64,000 nt of DNA from Callorhinus ursinus (lineage: Eukaryota > Chordata > Mammalia > Carnivora > Otariidae). Positions 32,430 through 45,410 of the stretch are shown here, in pieces. Location: the NCBI RefSeq assembly GCF_003265705.1, contig NW_020312788.1, forward strand, positions 8,633,945 to 8,697,944, read 5' to 3'. The notes beneath the pieces are model-generated. The model saw only the letters and a program-made list of their open reading frames with translations, searched no databases and had not been told where the DNA came from. A program made the position numbers and the translations under genes. Position 1 is the first letter of the stretch. Each line of letters begins with the position of its first letter.

Positions 32430-33740
32430 ATTATAAAACTAAAATTAAATAATGGGAATCAAGGAGTCAAGGATTCAGATTGAACGAACCAAGCAGATAT
32501 AAAAGAAAGCAAAGTTGTGCCTTTGTGATCAGAAGGTAAATCTCAAGCAAAAAATATTAAGTAAAGAAAAGAAGAACACTTTAAAATCCTAAATGTTATG
32601 AATCATAATGAAGATCCATACAGCTATTAATATTTATGCACCCAATGGCACATCAACCACTTTCACAAAGCAGAAACTACATGAGAGTAAAGAAGAAATA
32701 ATCAGAAATACACTAATAATGGGAAATCTTAACCCTCCTCTCTTAACCCAAGCTAGAGGCAGTGAGGTAAAAAAATTAGGATACAAAAGACCTAAACAAC
32801 ATAATCAATAATCTAAATTGAATTTTGAATTCTACGAAAGAGGATACATGTTTTCCAAAATGGAATGGAAAATTCACAAAAATTGACCACAGAGTAGGCA
32901 AACATCAATATTTGTACAATTATTGTACTCTGACCACAATGCAACACAACTAGAAACAAATTTTAAAAATTGTTTTTAAAAGCTTTTTTTACACCTGGAC
33001 ATTAAAATACATAATGTTAAGCAATTCTTGGGTGATTGAAAAATTACAATACAAAATTGTCAGGGTTTATAGAAAATAACAACAGTGACTGTTACACATC
33101 AGAATTGAAAGAACATTATTAAAGCACAGCTGCAAGGGAAATTCTTACTATTAAATATTTGTAATCAATTACCAAAAAAATGCACTGAAGACAGATTAAA
33201 CATGCAACTCAAAAAGCTAGAAAAAGACACAAAGTAAACAGGAAAAAAAGGAAAGAAATTAATAAAGAAAAAAGCAAAATAATGAGGTAGAAAATAAATA
33301 ATAGAACTTATGATGAAATAAAAATACTGGTTCTTTGGAAGAAAAATCACCAAAATTGACAAATAACTGAAAAGCCTATTTTTTAAAAGAGAAAACATAA
33401 ATACCATAAGAAGAAATGATAACAGTAAATAATTATCAAAGTAAAAAAAATTAAAAATTGAGACTAATTTGAACAACTCTATGTCAATGTATTTAAAAAT
33501 GGATTTTAAAAATAAAATTATAGGAAAATACAGTTTACCAAAATTGTTCCCAATATAGATGGACACTCTGGAGAGATCATTTTCCACTAAAGAATAGAGG
33601 AAATTTTTAAAGATGTCCCTACAAAAAGCATGATGTCCCCACAAAAAAACCAGATGATTTCGCAATGGATTTCTATTTAACCTTGAAGCATCAACTAATC
33701 AATTATATCAATTATATACCAAGTTTATCGATCAATGAGA
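32430..33740 (+). mobile_element. Old L1 fragment (ORF2 endonuclease to RT start)
   Basis: 32608-32811 encodes INIYAPNGTS and TLIMGNLNPPLL, degraded endonuclease motifs. Later AT-rich sequence follows ORF2 up to about the RT start (AACCAGATGATTTCGCAATGG). The minus-strand frame at 33165-33665 is only the antisense of this A-rich segment. Confidence 0.8.
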
Positions 33741-34064
33741 ATGGCAGAACTCCAGCGCTAGGGGAATACTGCACATAGAATTCATGGCTTTTTTACCATG
33801 ATTCTTTAGTCTTTCAAAGTTAATTTTTTTAACTTTCTTTTTCTTTTTTATTCTTTTGAATTTTTCTTTTTCCCTTTTTCAACCAACATCTTATCAATCC
33901 CTTTTTAAAAAAAAAAAATTTATTTTTCATTTTTAGAGTCATATTCTATCCCTTCATAGTACTTACCCTTATTTTTGGAGTATATATATATATATATAAG
34001 TTGTTCTCTCTTTAAAATTTTAAGATACAGTTTCTTCTAACATATCAAAATATACCCTAAATCT

Positions 34065-34254
34065 GGGTGCCTGGATGGCTCAGATGGTTGAGCATCTGCC
34101 TTCGGCTCAGGTCATGATCCCAGAGTCCTGGGATCGAGTCCCGCATTGGGCTCCCTGCTCTTTGGGAGCCTGCTTCTCCCTCTGCCTCTCTCTCTCTCTG
34201 TCTCTCATGAATAAATAAATTTTAAAAAATCTTTAAAAATAATAAAAAATATAT
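34065..34254 (+). mobile_element. Carnivore SINE inserted in the L1 5' UTR
   Basis: A SINE with shortened CT region, flanked by a perfect 15-bp duplication ATATACCCTAAATCT at 34050-34064 and 34255-34269. This shows that the SINE landed after the L1. Confidence 0.97.
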
Positions 34255-34753
34255 ATATACCCTAAATCTCTAGTGTATGGCTTTGTTCTAGTCTCCTGCC
34301 TGATCACATTCTCTCCCTTTTTTTTTTAAATCCTCTTCTTTTATTTTTTTGACCAACTTCTTATCTTATCAATTCCTTTTAGGAAACCTTTTATAATTTT
34401 CATCTTTACAGCCATATTCCATCACTTCATCGTATCAACGCTTATTTTTGTACATAAACTTATAAGTTTTTCTTTCTTTAAAATTTTGGGAGGCACTTTC
34501 TTCTAACAGACCAAAATATGCCCAAAATCTAGTGTGTGGCACTGATCTATGCACCAGCCTGATCATTTTTGATCATATTCTGTGTTTGTTTGTTTGTTTT
34601 TATATTTTTCTTTTTCTTTCTTTTTTTTTTTCCTTTCTGTCCCTTTCTTTTCCCCTGGTTTCAGGTCTCTTCTGATTTAGTGTATATTTTTCTGGGGATG
34701 TTGTTACCCTATTAGCATTTTGTTCTCTCATTCATCTATTCTCCTCTGGACAA

Positions 34754-35637
34754 AATCACAAGACAGAAAAAAATCACCTCAAAAAAAAGAACAAGAGGCA
34801 GTACCGACTGCCAGGGATCTAATCAATATGGACATTAGTAAGATGTCAGAACTAGAGTTCAGAATGATGATTTTAAAGATACTAGCTGGGCTTGAAAAAA
34901 GCATGGAAGATATTAGAGAAACCCTTTCTGGAGAAATAAAAGAACTAAAATCTAGCCAAGTCGAAATCAAAAAGGCTATTAATGAGGTGCAATTAAAAAT
35001 GGAGGCTCTAACTGCTAGGATAAATGAGGCAGAAGAGAGAATTAGTGATATAGAAGACCAAATGATGGAAAATAAAGAAGCTGAGAAAAAGACAGATAAA
35101 CAACTACTGGACCACGACGGCAGAATTCAAGAGATAAATGATACCATAAGATGAAACAATGTTAGAATAATTGGGATCCCAGAAGAAGAAGAAAGAGAGA
35201 GAGGGGCAGAAGGTATATTGGAACAAATTATAGCAGAGAACTTCCTTAATCTGGGGAAGGAAACAGGCATCAAAATCCAGGAGGCACAGAGAACCCCTCT
35301 CAAAATCAATAAAAATAGGTCAACACCCTGACATCTAATAGTAAAACTTACGAGTCTCAGAGACAAAGAGAAAATCCTGAAAGCAGCTCAGGAGAAGAGA
35401 TCTGTAACCTACAATGGTAGAAACATTAGATTGGCAACAGACCTATCCAGAGAGACCTGGCAGACCAGAAAGGACTGGCATGATATCTTCAGAGCACTAA
35501 ACGAGAAAAATATGCAGCCAAGAATACTATCTCCAGCTAGGCTGTCATTGAAAATAGAAGGAGAGATAAAAAGCTTCCAGGACAAACAAAAACTAAGGGA
35601 ATTTGCAAACAGAAACAAGCCCTACAAGAAATATTGA
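34754..35637 (+). pseudogene. L1 ORF1 (broken)
   Basis: Encodes the coiled-coil RNA-binding protein of L1. Long Glu/Lys-rich heptads occupy about 34850-35140 and the C-terminal domain continues to NRNKPYKKY. The expected initiator reads ATC at 34754, followed by an A-run that shifts frame (inferred from family resemblance). In-frame stops fall at 35152-35154 and about 35330, so no full-length protein can be made. Confidence 0.85.
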
Positions 35638-35732
35638 AAGGTGTCCTCTAAGCAAAGAGAGAGCCTAAAAGCAACATAGACCAGAAAGGAACACAGACAA
35701 TATACAGTAAGAGTCACCTTACAGGCAATACA

Positions 35733-38700
35733 ATGGCACTAAATTCATATTTTTCAATAGTTACCCTGAATGTAAATGGGCTAAATGCCCCAATCAAAAG
35801 ACACAGGCTATCAGATTGGATAAAAAAAAAACAAGACCCATCGATACGCTGTCTGCAAGAGACTCATTTTAAACCCAAAGACACCCCCAGATTGAAAGGG
35901 AGGGGGTAGAAAACCATTTACCATGCTAATGGACACCAAAAGAAAGCTGGGGTGGCAATCCTTATATCAGACAAATTAGATTTTAAACCAAATACTGTGA
36001 TAAGAGATGAGGAAGGACACTATATCCTACTTAAAGGGTCTATCCAACCAGAAGAATTAACAATTGTAAATATCTATGCCCCTAACATGGGAGCAGGCAA
36101 TTATATAAAGCAATTAATAACAAAAGCAAAGAAACAGATCGACAACAATACAATAATAGTGGGGGACTTTACCACCCCCCTCACTGAAATGCACTGATCA
36201 TCTAAGCAAAAGATCAACAAGGAAATAAAGACTTTAAATGACACACTGGACCAAATGGACTTCACAGATATATTCAGAACATTCCATCACAAAGCAACAG
36301 AATACACATTCTTTTCTAGTGCCCATGGAACATTCTCCAGAATAGATCACATCCTGGGTCACAAATCAGGTCTCAACTGGTATCAAAAGATTGGAATCAT
36401 TCCCTGCATATTTTCAGACCACAATGCTTTGAAACTAGAACTCAATCACAAGAGGAAAGTTGGAAAGAACTCAAATACACGTAGGCTAAAGAGCATCCTA
36501 CTAAAGAATGAATGGGTCAACCAGGAAATTAAAGAAGAATTAAAAAAATTCATGGCAACAAATGAAAATGAAAACACAACTGTTCAAAATCTTTGGGATA
36601 CAGCAAAGGCAGCCCTAAGAGGAAAGTATATAGCAATACAAGCCTTTCTTAAGAAACAAGAAAGGTCTCAAATACACAACCTAACCCTACACCTAAAAAA
36701 GCCAGAGAGAGAACAACAAATAAAGCCTAAACCCAGCAGGAGAAGAGAAATAATAAAGCTCAGAGCAGAAATCAATGAAATAGACACCAAAAGAACAGTA
36801 GAACAGATCAACGAAACTAGGAGTTGGTTCTTCAAAAGAATTAACAAGATTGATAAACCCCTGGTCAGACTTATTAAAAAGAAAAGAGAAATGACCCAAA
36901 TAAAAAAAAATCATAAATGAAAGAGGAGAGATCACAACCAACACCAAAGAAATACAAACAATTATAAGAACATATTATGAGCAACTATATGCCAGCACAT
37001 TAGATAATCTGGAAGAAATAGATGCATTCCTAGAGATGTAAAAACTACAAAAACTGAACCAGGAAGAAATAGAAAACCTGAACAGACCTATAACCACTAA
37101 GGAAATTGAAGCAGTCATCAAAACTCTCCCAACAAACAAAAGCCCAGGGCCAGAGGGCTTCCCAGGGGAATTCTACCAAACATTTCAAGAAGAATTAATA
37201 CCTATTCTTCTGAAACTGTTCCAAAAAATAGAAATGGAAGGAAAACTTCCAAACTCGTTTTATGAGGCCACCATTACCTTGATCCCCAAACCAGACAAAG
37301 ACCCCATCAAAAAGGAGAATTATAGACCAATATCCCTGATGAACATGGATGCAAAAATTCTCACCAAAATCCTAGCCAATAGGATCCAACAGTACATTAA
37401 AAGGATTATTCACCACGACCAAGTGGGATTTATCCCTGGGCTGCAAGATTGGTTCAATATCCGCAAATCAATCAATGCAATACAATACATTAATAAAAGA
37501 AAGAACAAGAACCATATGATCCTCTCAATAGAAAAAGCATTTGACAAAGTACAGCATCCATTCTTGATCAAAACTCTTCAGAATATAGGGATAGAGGGTA
37601 CATATCTCAATATCATAAAAGCCATCTATGAAAAACCCACAGTGAATATCATTCTCAATGGGGAAAAACTGAGAGCTTTCGCCTAAGGTCAGGAACATCC
37701 AGGGATGTCCACTATCACCACTGCTATTCAACATAGTACTAGAAGTCCTAGCCCCAGCAATCAGACAACAAAAAGAAACAAAAAGCATCCAAATTGGCAA
37801 AGAAGAAGTCAAATTCTCACTCTTTGCAGATGGTATGACACTTTATGTGGAAAACTCAAAAGACTCCACCCCAAAACTGCTAGAACTCATACAGGAATTC
37901 AGTAGTGGCAGGATATAAAATCAATGCACAGAAATCAATGGCATTCCTATACACCAACAACAAGACAGAAGAAAGAGAAATTAAGGAGTCGATCCCATTT
38001 ACAATTGCACCCAAAACCATAAGATACCTAGGAATAAATCTAACCAAAGAGGCAAAGAATCTGTACTCAGAAAACTATAAAATACTCATGAAAGAAATTG
38101 AGGAAGACACAAAGAAATGGAAAAACGTTCCATGCTCATGGATTGGAAGAACAAATATTGTGAAGATGTCTATGCTACCTAGAGCAATCTACACATTCAA
38201 TGCAATCCCTATCAAAATACCATCCACTTTTTTCAAAGAAATGGAGCAAACAGTCCTAAAATTTGTATGGAACCAGAAAAGACCCCGAATAGCCAGAGGA
38301 ATGTTGAAAAAGAAAAGCAAAGCTGGTGGCATCTCAATTCCGGACTTCAAGCTCTATTACAAAGCTGTCATCATCAAGACAGTATGGTACTGGAATAAAA
38401 ACAGACACATAGATCAGTGGAACAGAATAGAGAGCCCAGAAATGGATCCTCAGCTCGATGGTCAACTAATCTTCAACAAAGCAGGAAGGAATATCCAATG
38501 GAAAAAAGACAGTCTCTTCAACAAATGGTGTTGGGAAAATTGGACAGCCACATGCAGAAGAATGAAACTGGACCATTTCCTTACACCACACACAAAAATA
38601 GACTCCAAATGGTTGAAAGACCTAAATGTGAGACAGGAGTCCATCAACATCCTAAAGGAGAACACAGGCAGCAACCTCTTCGACCTCAGCCACAGCAACT

Positions 38701-39281
38701 TCTTCCTAGAAACATCACCAAAGGCAAGGGAAGCAAGGGCAAAAATGAACTATTGGGACTTCATCAAGATAAAAAGCTTTTGCACAGCAAAGGAAACAGT
38801 CAACAAAACCAAAAGACAACCGACAGAATGGGAGAAGATATTTGCAAATGACATATTAGATAAAGGGCTAGTATCCAAAATCTATAAAGAACTTATTAAA
38901 CTCAACACCCAAAGAACAAATGATCCAATCAAGAAATGGGCAGAAGACACGAACAGACATTTTTCCAAAGAAGACATCCAAATGGCCAACAGACACATGA
39001 AAAAGTGCTCAACATTCCTTGGCATCAGGGAAATCCGAATCAAAACCTCAATGAGATACCACCTCACACCCGTCAGAATGGCTAAAATTAACAAGTCAGG
39101 AAACAACAGATGTTGACGGGGATGTGGAGAAACGGGGACCCTCCTACATTGTTGGTGGGAATGCAAGTTGGTGCAGCCACTCTGGAAAACAGTATGGAGG
39201 TTCCTCAAACAGTTGAAAATAGAGCTACCATATGACCCAGCAATTACACTACTGATTTACCCCAAAGATACAAATTTAGGG
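35733..39281 (+). pseudogene. L1 ORF2 endonuclease/reverse transcriptase (broken)
   Basis: Endonuclease motifs (LNVNGLNAP near the start, VNIYAPN at about 36067) are followed by RT blocks ([10 protein letters not shown] at about 37316, a FADG in place of FADD at 37823-37834) and the C-terminal Cys region ([15 protein letters not shown] at about 39123). Five stops and at least two frame changes break it. The longest intact piece is 403 codons at 37905-39116. The second catalytic Asp of the RT motif is Gly (GGT). Confidence 0.92.
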
Positions 39282-39390
39282 ATCTGAAGGGGTACATGCA
39301 CCCCAATGTTTATAGCAGCAATGTCCACAATAGCCAAATTATGGAAAGAGCCAAGATGTCCATCAACAGATGAATGGATAAAGAAGATGT

Positions 39391-39392
<2 letters not shown>

Positions 39393-39436
<44 letters not shown>
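39393..39436. repeat. (TA)n microsatellite in L1 3' UTR
   Basis: Uninterrupted TA run that ends at the assembly gap. Confidence 0.95.
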
Positions 39437-39536
39437 NNNNNNNNNNNNNNNNNNNNNNNNNNNNNNNNNNNNNNNNNNNNNNNNNNNNNNNNNNNNNNNN
39501 NNNNNNNNNNNNNNNNNNNNNNNNNNNNNNNNNNNN
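39437..39536. other. Assembly gap, 100 N
   Basis: Exactly 100 N between a (TA)n run and an (AC)n run, the conventional size for a gap of unknown length. The L1 reads continuously on both sides, so only simple repeat is probably missing. Confidence 0.98.

Positions 39537-39571
<35 letters not shown>
39537..39571. repeat. (AC)n microsatellite in L1 3' UTR
   Basis: Uninterrupted AC run starting at the gap and joining the L1 sequence AATGGAATATTATGCAGCC. Confidence 0.95.
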
Positions 39572-39573
<2 letters not shown>

Positions 39574-39888
39574 GGAATATTATGCAGCCATCAAAAGAAA
39601 TGAAATCTTGCCATTTGCAACGATGTGGATGGAACTGGAGGGTATTATGCTGAGCAAAATAAATCAATCAGAGAAAGACACGTATCATATGACCTCACTG
39701 ATATGAGGACTTCTTAATCTCAGGAAACAAACTGAGGGTTGCTGGAGTGGTGGGGGGTAGGAGGCATGGGGTGGCTGGGTGATAGACATTGGAGAGGGTA
39801 TGTGCTATGGTGAGTGCTGTGAATTGTGTAAGACTATTGAAACACAGACCTGTACCTCTGAAACAAATAATACATTATATGTTAAAAA

Positions 39889-39922
39889 AAAGAAGAAGAA
39901 GAAGAAGAAGAAGAAGAAGAAG
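39889..39922. repeat. (AAG)n run inside L1 3' UTR
   Basis: About eleven GAA/AAG units between the two halves of the L1 3' UTR. The following AGGGGGGGAAATCGGGGGGGG is the G-rich tract of caniform L1 3' ends. Confidence 0.9.
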
Positions 39923-40172
39923 ATAGCAGGGAAAAATGAAGGGGGGGAAATCGGGGGGGGAAGATGAATCATGAGAGACTATGGACTCTGAGAAACAAAC
40001 TGAGGGTTCTAGAGGGGTGGGGGTGGGGGAATAGGTTAGCCTGGTGATGGGTATTAAAGAGGGCACATTCTGCTTGGAGCACTGGGTGTTATGCAAACCA
40101 GGAATCATGGAACACTACATCAAAAACTAATGATGTAATGTATGGTGATTAACATAACATAATAATAAAAAA

Positions 40173-41095
40173 ATGGGTAATAAAAAGAATCCAACTGTTC
40201 ATTAAAAATAATATAATGTGGAGAAATCAGAACCCTTGTGCACTGTTGTTGGGATTGTAAAATGGTATAGCTCCTATGGAAAATAGTATGGCAGTTCCTA
40301 AAAAAGTTAAAAATAGAGTTATCATAAAACCCAGCAATTCTACTTCTGTGTACATACCCCAACCATTGAAAGCATGATCTCAAAGAGATATTTGTTCATG
40401 CATATTCATAACAGCATTATTCGCAATAGCTAAAACATGGAAACCAACCATGTGCTTATTGACTGATGAATGGATAAGCAAAATGTGTCATATACATACA
40501 ATAGAGAGTGATTCAGCCTTGGGGCACCTGGGTGGCTCAGTCAGTTAAGTGTCTGCCTTCCGCTCAGGTCATGATCTCAGGGTCTTGGGATGGAGCCCCT
40601 CATCGGGCTCCCTGCTCAGCATGGAGTCTACTTCTCCCTCTTCTTCTGCTCCTCCCCCCATGCCCTGCTCATGTGTGCTCTCTCTCTCTCTCACATAAAT
40701 AAATAAATCCTAAAAAAAAAGATTCAGCCTTAAAAATGAAGGAAATTCTGCAGTATGCTACAACATGGATGAAACTTGACATTATGTTGAGTGAAATAAG
40801 TCAATCACAAAAAGACAAATACTATATGATTCTGCTTGATGTATTTGGAGTAGTTAAAATCATAAAGACAAAAATGGTAATGGTGGTTGCCAGGGACTGG
40901 ACGAAGGGGAGAATGGGAAGTTCTTGTTTAATAAGTATAGAATTTCAGTTTTTCAAAAGAGTTATGGGTATGGATGATGGTGATGATTGCAAAACAACGT
41001 GAACATCTTTATTAACTGCATTGTATGTACACTTCTAAATGGTTAAGATGGTAAATTTAAACTTATGTGTATTTTAACACAATAAATATGTGCAT
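40173..41095 (+). mobile_element. Older L1 3' end, interrupted by a SINE
   Basis: GGAGAAATCAGAACCCTTGTG, GCATTATTCGCAATAGC and ACTTGACATTATGTTGAGTG are L1 3'-end signatures. It is separated from the young L1 by its A-rich tail. Confidence 0.8.
40521..40720 (+). mobile_element. Carnivore tRNA-Lys SINE, inserted in L1
   Basis: Perfect 11-bp duplication GATTCAGCCTT at 40510-40520 and 40721-40731 around a full SINE. Confidence 0.96.
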
Positions 41096-41650
41096 GCGTG
41101 TGCTTGTGTGTGTGTGTGCATAATGACCAATGGAAATTATGCTTTGGCTATAAAGCAGTTCAATATTAGAAAGCCCCTTAATATAATTCATCATATTAAT
41201 AAGCATGAGAAACCATAATGTCATCTCCATAGATGCCAGAAAGGCACACATAACAATATTGAATCCCCATCCATGATAAGATAGAAATTGATGGATATTT
41301 TTTAAATATGACAAAACATATACTAGCCCAAAAGTATGCAGTTTACTTAATGCTAAATATTGAAGAAATTCCCATTAGATTCAGAAACAAGGAAAAGCTA
41401 CCCATTATTTTGGCTACTGTTTAACATTGTCTTGGAGGTACTAAGAAATTTTAAAAGTTAAGGTAATTAAGTAAGGGAAAGTATGTATCAAAAAAAAGGA
41501 TATAATAAAACTATATCTACTTAAAGATGATATGTTTGAAACTATATCTGAATAACTCAAAAGAATAAATGGAAATAATACTACAAACAATAAGGTAATT
41601 TAGTATATTAGAAGTACAAAAAATGTGAAGAACATGATACTAAATAGACC
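41096..41650 (+). mobile_element. Degraded L1 ORF2 reverse-transcriptase fragment
   Basis: CAATATTAGAAAGCCCCTTA, TAATTCATCATATTAATAAGC and GAAGAAATTCCCATTAGATTC follow the ORF2 RT region with many indels. A (GT)n run starts it. Confidence 0.6.
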
Positions 41651-41880
41651 ACAAAAAAGACATATTTACAGTATGAGAGCTGAAACAAAAAGGCAGAATA
41701 TCACCTTTTTTGGTCTCAGGAATGTGTGCATAGAGCTACTCAAATTTTTCACCACTCTGTGCATGTCCATGAATAACCATGAAATTGCTGTATTGATTTT
41801 GGGGTTACAAATAAATTTCAGTCAGTAGGTGAATTTGCAAATATGGCACCAGCAAATAATGAGGACCAACTGCAATAGAA
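41651..41880. other. Unassigned short stretch between L1 fragments
   Basis: No clear identity. Confidence 0.3.
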
Positions 41881-44800
41881 CCACAGCAAGATGGCAGATA
41901 TAAGCCCAATTATACTAGTTTTATACCAAATGCAAATGAATTAAATATTCATATTGAAGCCTATGTTATCCAATTGGATAAAAAAATATCCAACCAACTA
42001 TTACTATTCTATAAATAAAGACATAAGAAGCTAAAATAAAAAGACTATAAAAGCTTACAACATGCAAATGCTTACATAAGAAAGCTTGTGTGGCTATATT
42101 AATAACAGGAATAGACTTTAAAGAAACCAGCATTATTAGAGATAAAGAGGAGCATTTAAATATGATAAGGTAATCAATATCCCAATGGGGGTGTGTGTGT
42201 ATATATATATATACACACATTTATATATTGTGTATATATATATATACACACAATATATATGTGTGTATATATATAGATTTATATATTGTATATATGTATA
42301 TAAATGTATATATATACATTTATATATTGTATATATGTATATACAATATATATATAAATTCTAAATTTTTATGCAACAAAAAGCACCTATTAAAAAATAG
42401 ATGAGATCTAAAATGACAGAATTAAAAGTAGATAAAATTTCAGTCATAGTGAAAGACATAAACAACTTGGCCAATAGTTGACAGAACAATAGTTGAAAAA
42501 TCACAAAATAATTTTAACATTTATAGAACATCATACTTTGTAACAATAGAATGAATATTCTTTCTAAGTGCACATAGAATATTTACTAAATTAACTTTAT
42601 GTTGATCAAGTCTTCAATAAATTTCAAAGATTCTAACCACTGTAAATTAAGATAGAAATCAAAAACAAAAGATACCTTAGAAATTCATAACTGCCTGAAA
42701 CTAGGCAATAACTTCTAAATAACACATGGGTCAAAGAAGTAATCATAAGGGAAATTAAAAAAGACTTTTGAACTCTATGATAATGAATACACAAAAAATA
42801 AAGACTGAAGAGACAACCAAAGCAGTGTTTAAGGTTAAAATACAGCCTTAAATGGATTTGTTAGGAAAGAACAAAGTTTGAAAATCAATAGCCTAAGTTT
42901 TTACCTCAAAAAGGACACCAAATCTCAAAAAGTAAAATAAAGGAAAATTCAAAAGATGGGAGAAAATAATTATAAATAAAGTTGGCAATAAAAATTAACA
43001 AAGCCAACAAATTCTTTGACTAGATTACTAAAACTGATAAATCACTAGCAAGACTAAGCAAGAAGAAAAGGAGGGAAAATTACCTATAATAAAAGGGGAC
43101 ATTTCTAAGGATATTACAGACCAAGAAAGGGTAATAAGAATATATTATGTAAAATTACATGCCTGATAAATTTGACAATTAGATGAAATGGACAAATTTC
43201 TTCTAAAAATGTAACTAAAACAGACACAACTATTTGGAAAATCTTAATAGTTCTCCATTTTGGAAATTGGATCTATTCTATTATTTAAAAACTTTCCCAG
43301 AAAAAAAATTTTTTTTTCCAGAAAATAAGTCCAGGCCCAAATGGCTTAACAAGTGAATTCTTCTAAATATTTAAGGAAGAAAAAACATCAACATTACATA
43401 AACTCACCAAAATAAGGAAAAAATAAGTAATATTTCCCAGCTCATTTTATGAGACAAGGATAACCTTGAAACAAAGATCTAACAAAGATTTTGCAGTAAG
43501 GGAAAATAACAGACTAATCTGATTCATGAACATAGGTGAAAAATCCTGTACAAAACATCAATGATCAAATCTAGCAATATTAAAAAAAAACTGGCAATAT
43601 ATAAAAGGAATATTCAGTGCAGAGAAACAAAGTATATTCTAGGAATTCCAGGGTGCTTTGTTATCTGCAAAATCAAAATCACCATAATTCACAACATTAA
43701 CAGAAATAAACAGAAAAAATTCACATGCTGGTCTCAGTAAATGTAGCAAACACATTTGATAAGATTCAAAACACATTAACAGTTTTTTAAACTCTCAGAA
43801 GGAAATAATAAAGTTTAAAACAGTAAGAAATTATACAGAAAATAAAAGAGAAAACAGTAGGATTATTAAATCAAAATTATGATTTCATGAAAAGAAATAA
43901 CAAAATAGAAAACCACAAGCCACCCTAAACAAGAAATAAAACAATATGCAAAATAAAATGAATTAGGAAACAACCATTGAGACAGATAAAGTTAAAAAAA
44001 ATATGAGACTATTAAAAATGCTGAACAAATATATTTGAAAATCTAGAAGAGATGGATAAAATTTTAAAGAAAATATAATTTTAAAAATTGACACTAGTAG
44101 AGATAAAAAAAAACTGAAATGAACCAATTTCCATAAAAGAAATGAAGAAAAGTGTCAAAGAACTACCTCATAAAAAGGCATCAGGTCCAGATGGTTTCAC
44201 ATGGAACTTCTATCAAATTTTCAAAGAGTGGGTAATCACAATGCTTCCTAACTTATGGGGAATTATGATGTTGGGGGAAAAAAGGAGGAGAATGTCCTAG
44301 TTTTATCTATACAGTGAGTATAACATTGAAACCTAGACTTGCTGAAGATAGAAAAAAAAGTCATGGACTAATTTCACTTATGAATATTGATTTTAAAATC
44401 CTAAAAATATATCAACAAATAGAATTCAACAGCATATTAAAAATATTAATACACTGTGACTAAAGGTAATTTATCCCAAAATTGCCAAGGGTGGTTCAAT
44501 ATTAGGAAATTGATTAATATAATACAGCATATTAAGAGATCTAAGAAGAAAAAAAATATCTTCACATATCCTACATAGGCTTTGGACAAAAATTAACACC
44601 CACTCCTTATATAGAAATTCAATAAAATGGAATTAATGCATTATACATTTATATCAAATTTGTAAAAGCCAGGAGGCTAAATGGTGGCAGAGATGTAGAA
44701 TTCTCAACTAGAATTCTCATACATTTCTGGTGGTAGTATAACATGGGACAACCACTTAGGAAAACTAGCAATTTGTTATAAAGTTAAACATGCACCTACT

Positions 44801-45410
44801 TCATATATATTAACTAAAAGGAACAGATTATTATAAACAACCTAAACACCCATATATCTATCCATAGGACACTGGTTGAATGAATCAAATTACATTGACA
44901 AAATGGAAAACTACATAGCCATTAAAAAAATAAAAGTATGTGTATGAATGAGTATTATTTGAACAAGGATGTTTTTAGTGACTTTTATAATAATCAAAAA
45001 TTTAGGAACAACCCAAATATCCATCAACAGAAGAATGGACAGAAAAACTGGGGTACTCATACAATGAAATATTACACAGCAATAAAAGGACAACTTATTA
45101 ATACATGCAGCAACACAGGTAAATCTCACAAATAACATGTTGCACAAAAGAAGCCAGATACAAAATAGAATGTACTACATGATCCTATTTATATGACCTT
45201 TAAGAACAGTACAAACTAAGCAGTGGTAGTAGATGAGCTTAGTGGTTGCCTCTGGAGCAGAGGGTGTGGAATTTGAGTAGAAATGGGCACAAGACAGCTT
45301 TCTGGAGTGATGGAAATGTCCCATTTCTTGAATGAGATGGAGGTTACATGGGTGTATACATTTGTAGATCTGTGCAGTTCACTGTATATAAATTATGCCT
45401 TAATAAATAA
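41881..45410 (+). mobile_element. Ancient L1 (ORF2 to 3' end), heavily degraded
   Basis: Traces of the endonuclease (GACATAAGAAGCTAAAATAAAAAG, then GTGTGGCTATATTAATAACAGG), RT (CATCAGGTCCAGATGGTTTCAC at 44180) and 3' UTR (AACAACCCAAATATCCATC) appear in order. An AT-rich palindromic repeat sits at 42190-42360. No intact frame. Confidence 0.75.
42190..42362. repeat. TA/TGTA palindromic low-complexity tract
   Basis: Alternating GTGTATATATATACACAC blocks and TTTATATATTGTATATATGTATA repeats make several self-complementary arms. Confidence 0.9.

Larger units (their letters stand above)
33741..40172 (+). mobile_element. Near-full-length young L1, inactive
   Basis: A 6.4-kb L1 in sense with GCG. 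The T-rich 5' UTR (about 33741-34715) contains two similar blocks (TCTAACATATCAAAATATACC and TCTAACAGACCAAAATATGCC) and is split by a SINE. ORF1 is at about 34754-35637, ORF2 at 35733-39281 and a two-part 3' UTR runs to TAACATAACATAATAATAAA. ORF1 lacks a start codon at the expected place and has stops at 35152 and about 35330. ORF2 has stops at 35907, 36195, 37039, 37684 and 39114, and frameshifts near 36905 and between 37690 and 37905. The reverse-transcriptase FADD motif reads FADG at 37823-37834. A 100-N gap lies in the 3' UTR. It cannot move on its own. Confidence 0.95.

Noticed and set aside
33165..33665. 166-codon minus-strand open frame
   Set aside because: It is the antisense of A-rich degraded L1 ORF2 sequence. 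The Phe/Ser/Leu-rich peptide is a composition effect.
38417..38851. 144-codon frame
   Set aside because: It is an out-of-frame shadow of the L1 ORF2 piece at 37905-39116.
39257..39706. Open frames crossing the N gap with His-Thr, Tyr-Ile or Cys-Val repeats
   Set aside because: They arise from (TA)n and (AC)n microsatellites and undefined bases.
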